Source: Blasia pusilla (Eukaryota > Marchantiophyta > Marchantiopsida > Blasiales). Taken from it: DNA of 64,000 nucleotides. Position numbers and translations under genes: made by a program. Location: contig CM114274.1 in the NCBI GenBank assembly GCA_050084515.1, positions 38,254,001 through 38,318,000 on the forward strand, given 5' to 3'. Positions 35,182 through 43,788 of the stretch are shown here, piece by piece (position 1 is the first letter of the stretch; every line of letters starts with the position of its first letter). The notes under the pieces are model-generated. The model made no database searches, was not told the origin of the DNA, and was given only the letters and a program-made list of their open reading frames with translations.

Positions 35182-35943
35182 ATGCAAAGATCCGGTCTTG
35201 ATATTGCGATGGCAACTTCAGTGTTGGGATTCCCATTGTTTTCGGCCACGGAGCTGATGGCTTTAGGAGTTGACTTAGCTTCTTTATTTCAGCTAGCAGC
35301 CACGTTGTGTGAACGTGGGGGTGTTATTGCTACACGTGCTGAGGTGGATGAGGGTGTTGCGGTGGAGCGACCCTCTATGTCTGGTGTAGCATTGAGTACC
35401 AGTGCTACTTGGCAGGCAGTAGCGGCGAAGATGGATGCATTTCCAGCCAGGCCAGCGATTGATTTTGAGAGGCTTACACGTGGTGTATGTATGTTGGACA
35501 ATCGGAGTGGGATATTCCGATTGGTGAGTCCTACAAGACAGGTGTATAGACCAGATAGAGTTTTGTTAGACTCTGGAGCCCAACCTTTAATGTTGGGAAA
35601 GGCGGCATGTCTTGGTTTGGGTATTCGGAGGTCAGAGCTTGAGCCTTGCCCTTTCCAGATTCAAACATCACTTGGAGGAGCCAATGATAGGTCTCAATTC
35701 ATGACACGGGAGAAGTTGTCTGTATGGTTGAGACTAGATCATGCGACTGGTAGCTCCCGGTTGGGAGTACCTGCAGTGGTCACATTAGCCGAGTTGTATG
35801 ATGTACTAGTTGGAGGAGCAGTATTGTACCCGATGGGTTTTCAGATGGACTACTGGACTGAGATAACGTCTTATAAACCTGGTTGGCAGTCCGGGGATGG
35901 ACGTATGAGCCAAGTGCATGTGAGATTTATTTATGGGGCTTGA
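35182..35943 (+). CDS. Aspartic protease of A2
   Basis: A 253-codon frame. The catalytic DSGA motif is at 35569-35580 in RVLLDSGAQPLMLGKAACLGLG. The conserved ELYDVLVGGAVLYPMGF segment follows. It would cleave the Gag-Pol precursor. The true N-terminus is unclear because the region joining gag (34901-35181) has frameshifts, so the Met at 35182 need not be the start. Confidence 0.8.
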   Translation: MQRSGLDIAMATSVLGFPLFSATELMALGVDLASLFQLAATLCERGGVIATRAEVDEGVAVERPSMSGVALSTSATWQAVAAKMDAFPARPAIDFERLTRGVCMLDNRSGIFRLVSPTRQVYRPDRVLLDSGAQPLMLGKAACLGLGIRRSELEPCPFQIQTSLGGANDRSQFMTREKLSVWLRLDHATGSSRLGVPAVVTLAELYDVLVGGAVLYPMGFQMDYWTEITSYKPGWQSGDGRMSQVHVRFIYGA

Positions 35944-35964
35944 CCAGGAGGGTCTTCCCCAACG

Positions 35965-37430
35965 GTGTTAGCATCTGTGGCTGGTTTTAGTGGAGTAGTC
36001 ACTTGGCCGGGAGACTTTTTGGAGGGTAATCTTTCTGCTATGGATTCTCCTTTGCATGAGGAGGTCCCTAGTTTTGCAGCAGTGGCATCCTCATCATTGG
36101 ATGTGCCACTTTGGAGTTCAAGCGATGCACTACGGCAAGAGGCTGATCGCTTAGTGCAAGAGGCTTGGTGTGAGGCTGTTATACCTCACGAGGAAGAGGA
36201 GGCCCCACGGCGGACTCCTACTTCTGGTCCAGTTGGGCTATCCCCTATGGATACTACACCCATTGTATGGCAATATCCGCAGAAGGGCATTTGTGTGTTA
36301 GATCTCTTTGGTGGGATTAGCACTGGTTTGGTTGCAGTGTTGCAAACCGGTATTCCTGTGCGGAGATACGTGTATATGGAGCAAGATGAGACGGCCCAGA
36401 GAGTCTCATCCTGACATATTGGCTAGTTGATGGGGAGATATCCTGAGTTGTTGCCGCCATCAGCTATTCGTGGGTACCAGCGTGCTTTGCCGTCACATAT
36501 TACATTATTGGGGGCGCAGGATCTTGAGAGGGTTGGTCCTGTGGATTTGGTGATTGTTGGATGGCCATGTCAGGGTCATACACGTGCTGGTCGTGGTGAG
36601 GGATTACACGACCCTAGGTCTTGATTTTTTTGGGAGATGTTACGGGTGTTACGACATCTTCATGTTCATCAGGCACGTGCTGCAACTTACATTCTGGAGA
36701 ATGTTCCATTGTTGGGTGACACTCGGACTCGGATGATGGCGAGTGTTCATGAGGTGCAGTCTTGGATTGGACCAGCGGTGTTGTTGGATGCAACATGAGT
36801 TGGCTCGCGTGCACATCGTCCACGCTTGTGGTGGACAAACTTGTTGCCTAGGGAGGTTCTACATCGAGCATATGATGCAATGCAACGGGATCCTTGCCTT
36901 ACAGTGGATAGTATCTTGGATACTCGGCGACTTTCTCAGATGGTGAGGGTTATTGATTGGTCACCCATGGCAGTGGTGAACCGTGTGGGCCAGCCTAGGA
37001 TGGCACTACCCACATTTGTGAGTTTTCCCTCGTCACATGCCTACAGGAAAGGTGGTCGCGGGCTTGTATGGGATTCTCATGTGCGACAGTTGGTGGAGCC
37101 TAACATTGATGAGAGAGAGCGTGCGATGGGATTTGCTACTGGTGTGATAGCGGTTGCTTCCATTTATGAGGCTTCACGACGTCATGTGTTGGGTCAGGCC
37201 ATGGACTTGAATTTTTTGACTTGGATTTTGAGTCTTGATATGGCCGAGCAGCGTAAACTTTGGACTATGTCTATGGGTCTTCCACCCCTTGTGATGAGCT
37301 CGATGGCTACCGGGACGGTAGAGACATCGACTGGGGGCAAGGAGAATAGTATTTTTCATCCTTGGAGTAAATGGGATGTAATGGGTGGGCATGTGGAGTT
37401 GGTTGCTCATGCTGGTGGATGAGTTATTTG
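35965..37430 (+). pseudogene. C5 cytosine DNA methyltransferase domain of A2
   Basis: Located between protease and RT. Motif I is VLDLFGGISTGL (36295-36330) with a following acidic EQDE. Motif IV is VGWPCQGHTRAGRG, with the catalytic Cys codon at 36568-36570. Motif VI is YILENVP (Glu codon near 36697), motif VIII is HRPRLWWTNL (about 36818), motif IX is DERERAMGFATG (37105-37140), and motif X is SRRHVLGQAMDLN (37167-37205). All key residues exist, but the frame is broken: a shift after motif I at a CAG, a TGA at 36622, and a shift near 36813. An N-terminal 100-residue linker with an acidic stretch precedes motif I. It would transfer methyl groups to cytosine in DNA. Target preference cannot be read from sequence. 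Confidence 0.88.
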
Positions 37431-37488
37431 CTCAAATGATGGTGTAGCTAAGGGTGTACCATCTTATGAGGAGGCTGCATAGCAGCCA

Positions 37489-38960
37489 ATGGCGTCGTCC
37501 TCTCCCTCTAGTGTGCCAGTGGGGGAGACTTGGGAGCCATTGCTTGGGCCCAAGCTTACGGGAGGTGAGAAACGACGCTTGACACAGTTTCTACATGCTT
37601 ATAGGAGTTGTTTTTTCTTTAGCATGAAGGAGTTGGGTGCTTTGGTTGGACCCGGTATACGGATTGATTTGGCTAGTGATTCGCCAATCTTTCGTTATCC
37701 CTACCGATATAGTGATATGGAGAGGGACCTGATTCAGAGTAGGACGTTGGACCTTTTGGAGGCTCGATTAGTGGAGTTGTCGCATGGAGAGTATGCATCA
37801 GCCACTGTCATGCCTGCTAAAAAGGATGTGGATGGCAACTACTCGGATAGGCGGATGTGTGGAGATCACCGTCCTATCAATAGGCAAACCAAGGCCGATA
37901 GGTATGCCATGCATACACCTTAGGAGATCTTTGATGTGGTGGGACTGGAAAATATTTTCAGTACTTTGGATCTTCGGGCATGATACCATCAATTGCCGAT
38001 TCGAGAGAGTGATAAGGCTAAGACAGCATTTTTGGGTGTCAACTCTCATGGCAAGGATTGTTTGTACCAGTGGAAATTCTTACCCTTTGGGTTGAAGAAT
38101 GCACCTGCCGAGTTTCAGAGAGTGATGGACAGGATCCTAGCAGGGTTGGATTTTGTTTAGTGTTACATTGATGATATCTTGATGTTCAGTATCATAATGG
38201 AGGAGCATCAGATACATTTGCAGATTGTGTTTGAGCAGTTGAAAGCTCATGGTCTACGTTTGCATCTAAGAAAGTGTAAGTTCTTCCATGAGGATGTTGA
38301 GTACTTGGGTCATGGGATCTATCTAGGTGGTTTGGGAGTTCAGCAAGCAAAGGTGGAGGCTATTGCACTTATTCCACGTCCGATAGATGTGAGTAGAGTT
38401 TGGGCATTCATTGGATTAGCGAACTACTATCAGAGGTATGTGAAGGGATTTAGTGCTATGGCAAAGCCTTTGAACCAATTGCTGAAATCAGATCGGGAGT
38501 GGCACTGAGGAGATGATTAGGAGAGAACTTTTGTGGAGCTCAAGGCCTAGTTGGTGACGGCGCCTATCTTGAGGAGACCTATCAGAGGGCGCCCATTTCA
38601 GTTACACACTGATTGGAGTAGGTTGGGACTACGAGCGGTGTTGACAAAACATGATGATGAGCACATGGAGTTTTTGGTGGCCTATGCAAGTCGTTCGAAT
38701 AATGCAGCGGAGTCGCGCTATAGTTGATATGAGGGAGAGTGCTTGGTAGTAGTGTGGGTTGTGGCACACTTTAGGTGTTACTTGTTTGGCACACAGTTTA
38801 CCTTTATTACTGATCACCAGCCGCTCAAGTGGTTGATGGAGTTTGACAAGCTTATAAGGAAGCTTGGACGGTAGGCTCTTATCTTACAGGAGTATGACTT
38901 CCAGGTGGTACATAGACCTGGAGTTTCCAACCTTGATGCTGATGGGTTGAGTAGGAACCC
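37489..38960 (+). pseudogene. Reverse transcriptase and RNase H of A2
   Basis: Ty3-type RT: ESATVMPAKK-like start, RRMCGDHRPINRQTKADRYAM, KFLPFGLKNAPAEFQRVMD, the catalytic YIDD (38164-38175) and LHLRKCKFF. The connection domain is GLANYYQRYVKGFS, and RNase H has QLHTDWSRLGL, ITDHQPLKWLM and NLDADGLSR. Stops at 37921, 37981, 38158, 38506 and 38518 are shared with A1. Others are private. Confidence 0.88.
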
Positions 38961-39063
38961 ATGTACTAGCCAAGAGGATACAACTAGAGCTAGATGGCAT
39001 GGCGAGGTTGATGAGGAGATGGTGCCAAGTTGACATGCATCTGCCTTTTTATGTTGGTTAGGG

Positions 39064-40209
39064 GTGGACTCTAGTATGGAGGACTACATGACATCTTACT
39101 CTAGTCAGAGGGTAGATGGCCTGCCTTCAGATCCTAAGGTTGGAGATGGTGGTACGGATCAGTGTGATATTCATGATGATGCGTTGGTGTTGGAGTTCCT
39201 ACGGACCAGTAGGGTGCCAGGCATAGTGAGTGCCAAGGAGCGAGACCGTGTTCTTCAATGTGCTAAGAGGTATGGATTGGAGGGAACACATATTCTCCAT
39301 CTGTGGGAGGATGGTAGAGTACGAGTAGTGCCGCATTTGGCTCAGAGAGAGCGCATTGTGCGACATGCCCATGAGGAGTTGGGACATTTTGGGATAAAGC
39401 GTACGTATAGCTTACTCCTTGGTCAGTATTGGTGGCGTGGCATGTATACTCAGGTGCAGCAGTTGGTGTCACGTTGTATGGTTTGTGACCGGGTGAAGAC
39501 ATCATTCAATGCCCTTACATCACAGTTACACCCCTTGCCTATTATGGGGTTGGGTTACCGTTGGAGTGTGGACTTTGCGGGACCTTTACCGTTGACTATA
39601 CGACATCATCGATATGTGTTGGTGATGGTGGAGCACTTCTCCAAGTGGATTGAGTTGGTGGCATTACCTGACAAGGTAAGTGAGGGAACGGCGTATGCGT
39701 TTCTTGATAGAGTGCTTAGTCATTTTTGTGCACCAGCTGAAGTGCTGACCGACCAAGGTATAGAGTTTCAGGGTGAGTTTCAGGTCTTGTGTGACAAGTC
39801 GTTGATTGATCATCAGACCACGTCTCGAGATCATCGAGAGGCGGATGGTTTGGCTGAGCGTGTGGTTCAGACGCTGAAGAGGGCATTGCGCAAGTATGGC
39901 CTACAGAAGGGGCATCTTGGAGATTGGGATATTCAGTTGCCATGGTTAGCCATGGGGCATAGGTTCAGTCGCCAAGCATCCTTGGCTTCCTTCTCACCTT
40001 ATTTTCTGTTATATGGCCGAGATCCAGACTTGCCAGGAGCAATTCATCGGGAGTCTAGTGAGATGGTGAACCTTGATGACCCAGAGATGTGGATGAAAGT
40101 GTGTTCTCAGCGAATAGAGCTCTTTCGGAGAGTTATTCCAACAGCTTTTGAGAATCTTGCCATTGCTCAACACAAGGATACGTTGCGGTATGCAACCATT
40201 TGGGATTGA
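39064..40209 (+). CDS. Integrase core of A2
   Basis: A 381-codon open frame. The HHCC zinc region is HAHEELGHFG...CMVCDRVK (39362-39500). The catalytic triad is Asp in WSVDFAGP (39571), Asp in LTDQG (39751) and Glu in LAERV (39856). An in-frame TGA at 40207 separates it from the C-terminal part at 40210-40617. It catalyses strand transfer of element DNA, and the flanking 4-bp duplications fit a DDE enzyme. Confidence 0.9.
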   Translation: MDSSMEDYMTSYSSQRVDGLPSDPKVGDGGTDQCDIHDDALVLEFLRTSRVPGIVSAKERDRVLQCAKRYGLEGTHILHLWEDGRVRVVPHLAQRERIVRHAHEELGHFGIKRTYSLLLGQYWWRGMYTQVQQLVSRCMVCDRVKTSFNALTSQLHPLPIMGLGYRWSVDFAGPLPLTIRHHRYVLVMVEHFSKWIELVALPDKVSEGTAYAFLDRVLSHFCAPAEVLTDQGIEFQGEFQVLCDKSLIDHQTTSRDHREADGLAERVVQTLKRALRKYGLQKGHLGDWDIQLPWLAMGHRFSRQASLASFSPYFLLYGRDPDLPGAIHRESSEMVNLDDPEMWMKVCSQRIELFRRVIPTAFENLAIAQHKDTLRYATIWD

Positions 40210-40617
40210 GGTTATCGACCATCGATTCGTAGGTTCCATGTGGGGGACTATGTCTATTTGCAGCAGATTGCACCGACAATGTTGGATGTGACGGCAGGCC
40301 ACACTATTTTGCAAGTGCGTGAGGTGTTAGCTTCTGGAGTTCTCATGTTGGAGGGTCGTGATGGAGTTGTTTGGAAGGACCATGTGCATAATTCTGCGCC
40401 ATGTCATCTTCCAAATGTGGATGGTACTCTTGACCCAAGCTTAGCCATGATACGTGCTAGCTTGAGGTGCATGTTGTGTGGGTCTGCTGGTAATGCAACC
40501 CGTATGTTGGTGTATGATCGGTGTTCTAGGGGTTGACATATGATGTGTTTGACTCCACGTATGGATGTTGTTCCTACTGGAAGGTGGATTTGTCCTCGAT
40601 GTACTTTGGAGAGGTAG
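40210..40617 (+). pseudogene. Integrase C-terminal barrel and PHD finger of A2
   Basis: Continues the integrase frame after the TGA: RRFHVGDYVYLQQIAP and a REVLASGVLMLEGRDGVVWKDHV barrel-like region, then a C4HC3 PHD finger at 40468-40602. The order is CMLC, MLVYDRC (Cys to Tyr at one ligand), RG-stop-HMMC (TGG to TGA at the conserved Trp), then TGRWICPRC, ending at TAG 40615-40617. A1 retains Cys and Trp at those places. PHD fingers read histone tails, often H3K4 state, so this may guide integration. That role is inference. Confidence 0.82.
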
Positions 40618-40770
40618 ATGACTTGATCTTTGCATGATATGGATTAAAGATGTGCGACTAACGATGGGGCAACCTAGCACCCAACCATCTGATTCGTGCA
40701 CCCACGAAGGTGTATAGCATGTAGTAGATGTATAGGGCTACCTAGGAGTTAGAGGGACCTAACCGCCAGT

Positions 40771-40781
40771 TAGGGGGGCGA
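40771..40781 (+). other. Polypurine tract of A2
   Basis: taggggggcga lies immediately before B1. Family C has agaggggcga at the equivalent place (complement near 319-330), and A1 has aagggggcgag at 25390-25400. It is the expected plus-strand primer, so reverse transcription would start the LTR with B. Confidence 0.6.
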
Positions 40782-41350
40782 GTTGTGGTACACTTTTGTT
40801 TGTGTATGCTCTCATCTACGTTATGTATGTATGTGAGTATGGTATGTTGTATGACGATGTGGATTCGCACGACAGCTGTCATGACCATATGGATTATGTC
40901 GTAGAGTATAGTGTGCTAGTAGAGGCCATACCTTATGTAGGGCCGTAGTGTCTAGGTAGAGATGCGGTTTCATACATAGGGTCGGGGGTTACTCAGTTGA
41001 GGGTGACTTTTCCAGTAGGGCCCGCTCTTAGGTTGGAAGATATAGTGTGGAGTGCACTCAAAGAACAGTTAGTTCTTTGAGTTGAGCCTGTTGCGTTGGG
41101 AGTTACCCTTGGTAGTGAGTAGAGCTCTTGGCTATGGTGGTTCCCGCAAGCTTCGACCTAGATTCTCCCATCATGGAGTGGGTTTGGCTCGATTGTATGT
41201 GATTCTATACGTGTTTTATGAAAGTAGGTCTTTCACGGATTTCAGTTGTGATACACTTGTGTTTGTGTATGCTCTCGTCTATGTTATGTATGTATGTGAG
41301 TATGGTATGTCAGCGATGTATGTTGTATGACGATGTGGATTCGCATGACA
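40782..41350 (+). repeat. 3' split repeat of A2: B1-A2-B2
   Basis: B1 40782-40874 (13 bp shorter than B2), A2 repeat 40877-41244 and B2 41245-41350. Between B1 and A2 stands GACA-GC-TGTC inside a longer inverted repeat. B2 is bounded on the right by the TTAA target duplication. Confidence 0.9.
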
Positions 41351-41354
41351 TTAA

Positions 41355-42600
41355 TGATGTTAAAGGGGTTTCCAAATAAATAACACCTCAAATGTGGGAT
41401 AACCCAACTCTCTACCATCATCTTCATGCTGGATGAGCACGGCTCCAAGCCCCAACATGCTCCTATTGGTATGCAACTGGAAAGGACGTCCCCTGATCGG
41501 TCTCCTCAATATAGGTGCGGACGTCAATCTGTCCTTGAGCAGCAAAAATACTCTCTCTTGCTCATCCCCGGTGCCACTCCTCATCCACCAGCGTGGTCAA
41601 CCAGGTTAGGGACTTCGCAATCGAGTTGAAACCCTTGATGTACCGTCGATAGAAGTTTTCCAATCCCATGAATGTACGAACTCGACTCACATCTGTAGGG
41701 CGTGGAATACGTGAAATAGCCTCTATCTTTGTCTGCTGCACACCAAGGCCCCCTGGGTATATTGTATGACCCAAATACGTAATCTGGTCGTAGAAGAACT
41801 TGCATTTGCCTAGATGTAGCTTCAGCCTATGTAACTGCAATCGTTGAAACACCTCCTCTAGATGTCGCTCATCCTCCTCAACCATGACGCTAAAGACTCC
41901 GATGTCATCAATATAACACCAAGCAAAATCTAGATCTGCCAAGATCCTATCCATCACCCTATGAAACTCATCCGGGGCATTCTTTAACCCAAATGGTAAG
42001 AACCGCCATTGGTACAAGAAATCCTTCCCGTGAGGATCGATGCCCCAAAATGTCGTCTTCTGATAGGCAACTGATGGTATCCGGCTTGAAGATCTAACAA
42101 ATTGAAGACCTTCGCATGCTTGATAGCATCAAAGATCTCCTCACGGATGGGCATGGCATACCTTTCGGACTTTGTATGTCGATTGATAGGTCGATAATCT
42201 CCACACATCTGCCTATCCGTCCGGTTGCCATGCACATCCTTCTTGGCGGGCATGATATGGCAGATGCATACTCTCCATGCAACATCTCGACTAGTCCTGC
42301 TCCAACCAACTCCTAGCTCCTATTCTGAATCGGAGCCCTCTCCATGTCACTATACCTGTAGGGTCGTTGGAAGATTGGCATGTCACCCGATAACTCAATG
42401 GGGATGCTTGGACCCTTCAGTGTACCCAAATCATGCTTACTAAATGCAAAATAACTCATATAGCTCCTAAGGAATTGATGTATCTGGCGCCGCTCTCCTC
42501 CTATCAACTTAGGGCCCATATCTCGCTCCCAAGTCTCCATCGTATGACTCTCCACCCCCGCGGGTGTCGGTGGTTGCTATGGTGCAACTCAATCTCAGAC
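41355..42600 (-). pseudogene. Reverse transcriptase and RNase H (first part) of C1
   Basis: Minus-strand frames at 42555-42313, 42253-41984, 42017-41562 and 41584-41360 encode PYRYSDMERAPI, RQMCGDYRPINRHTKSERYAM, RFLPFGLKNAPDEFHRVMD, CYIDDIGVFSVM, LHLGKCKFF and RLTSAPILRRPIRGRPFQLH. The catalytic YIDD is present. Several shifts break it. RNase H continues at 31563 beyond A2. Confidence 0.85.
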
Positions 42601-42745
42601 AACATAACTCGACTGCTCTCCTCCAACCAACTATAAAATCGAATCTTCTCCACGTGTGGTACTTGGAACCACACTTGATGTTGTGGCTATCATCTCCCTG
42701 CGTACCTACAACATATCCGAAGAAGTCCAAGGGTGTCTCTCTAGA

Positions 42746-43788
42746 TCACCCATAGTGTCCTGGATCTCCTTGAGTCTCGCCCCTAGCCACTGCCTCAATT
42801 GTCTTGGTAGGCATAGGGCTCACCAACGCAACAACTGTAAACTGTCGCAACCTCAAACGTAGCTGCTCAGCTACTCCTAAGCTGAAAATCCATGTCAAGC
42901 AGTTCAGGTCCATCGCTTGACCCAAGACATGACGTCGTGATGCCTTTGATAGGGACGATAGTGCCGTCACTCCTATGGGGAATCCTATCGCTCGCTCTCA
43001 CTCATCTACGTTGGACTCCACCAACCTTTGTACTTGGTCATCCCAAACCAAGCCAGGCCCGATTTCCTTGAATGCATAGGAAGCAGAAAAACTCACCAAT
43101 GTGGGAAAGGCTGCTTGCGGCATGCCAATCCTGTTGACCATAGTCAAGGGCGATTGATCATCGTGCCTCATTGCCTATGATCAACGACCTGGATCCACAA
43201 TAGAATCCACCAACAAATTGGAGGAACGCTGTACTCTTGCATACATCCCCCATAAAACCTCATGTGGCACCAAGTTGGTCCACCAAAGACGCGGACGATA
43301 TGCTCCTGAACCTATACTCGCCGCATCCAACAACATTGTCGGGCCGATCCATGCGCGCACCTGATGTGCACTCGTCACCACGCGGGACCTTGAATCGTCC
43401 AAAATCAGCACATTCTCTAAAATGTATGTTGGAGAATGAGATTTATGCTCCTGTAAATGTCGCAAGATCTGCATCATCTCCCAAAACAACATGGACCGAG
43501 AGTCGGCTAATCCGCTATCTTGTCCAACATTTGATTGGCCCTAACACGGCCAACCAAAAATGACCAAGTCTATGGTTCCTACCCGCTCCAAGTCCTGCAC
43601 CCCCAACAACAAAATATCCCTCGGTAGGGAACTCTGGTATCCCTCGACAGCAGACGCAGACAACAAGTCGGAAAATTGGAGGCGTAATTGCGCCACATGG
43701 TGAAGTGAAGCGCGCCTCCCAACATCATCAATCTCCACATACAGGTATTTCTGCACATGTACTTTAGCTTGCAAAATAGTTGTTAAAC
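42746..43788 (-). pseudogene. Cytosine methyltransferase of C1, C-terminal two thirds
   Basis: On the minus strand the segment shows QKYLYVEIDD, LERVGTIDLVIFGWPC (motif IV, catalytic Cys), TYILENV (motif VI), YRPRLWWTNL (motif VIII) and SRRHVLGQAMDLNCLTWI (motif X). It is clearly diverged from the family A enzyme, so the domain is ancestral to both families. Motif I lies beyond patch D1 at about 46070-46105. Confidence 0.85.

Larger units (their letters stand above)
31564..41350 (+). mobile_element. Ty3-like retrotransposon copy A2 (family A), structurally complete
   Basis: This 9787-bp element is the best copy. It is flanked by the 4-bp duplication TTAA (31560-31563 and 41351-41354) inside C1 RNase H, which becomes continuous when the element is removed. 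Layout: A1 repeat, leader, gag, protease, cytosine methyltransferase, RT/RNase H, integrase, PHD finger, polypurine tract, B1, A2, B2. The element starts TGTCATGACC and ends CGCATGACA. Pol has about a dozen stops and frameshifts. Confidence 0.93.

Noticed and set aside
40534-40536. Recoded TGA at the PHD tryptophan
   Set aside because: A1 has TGG there. TGA in A2 and C1 is better explained by repeated G-to-A (methylcytosine deamination) change.
31564-41350. Assigning these elements to DIRS/Ngaro because of their split repeats
   Set aside because: Pol has a retropepsin DSGA motif, an HHCC zinc region and a DDE integrase core, and no tyrosine recombinase was seen. Target duplications are also present.
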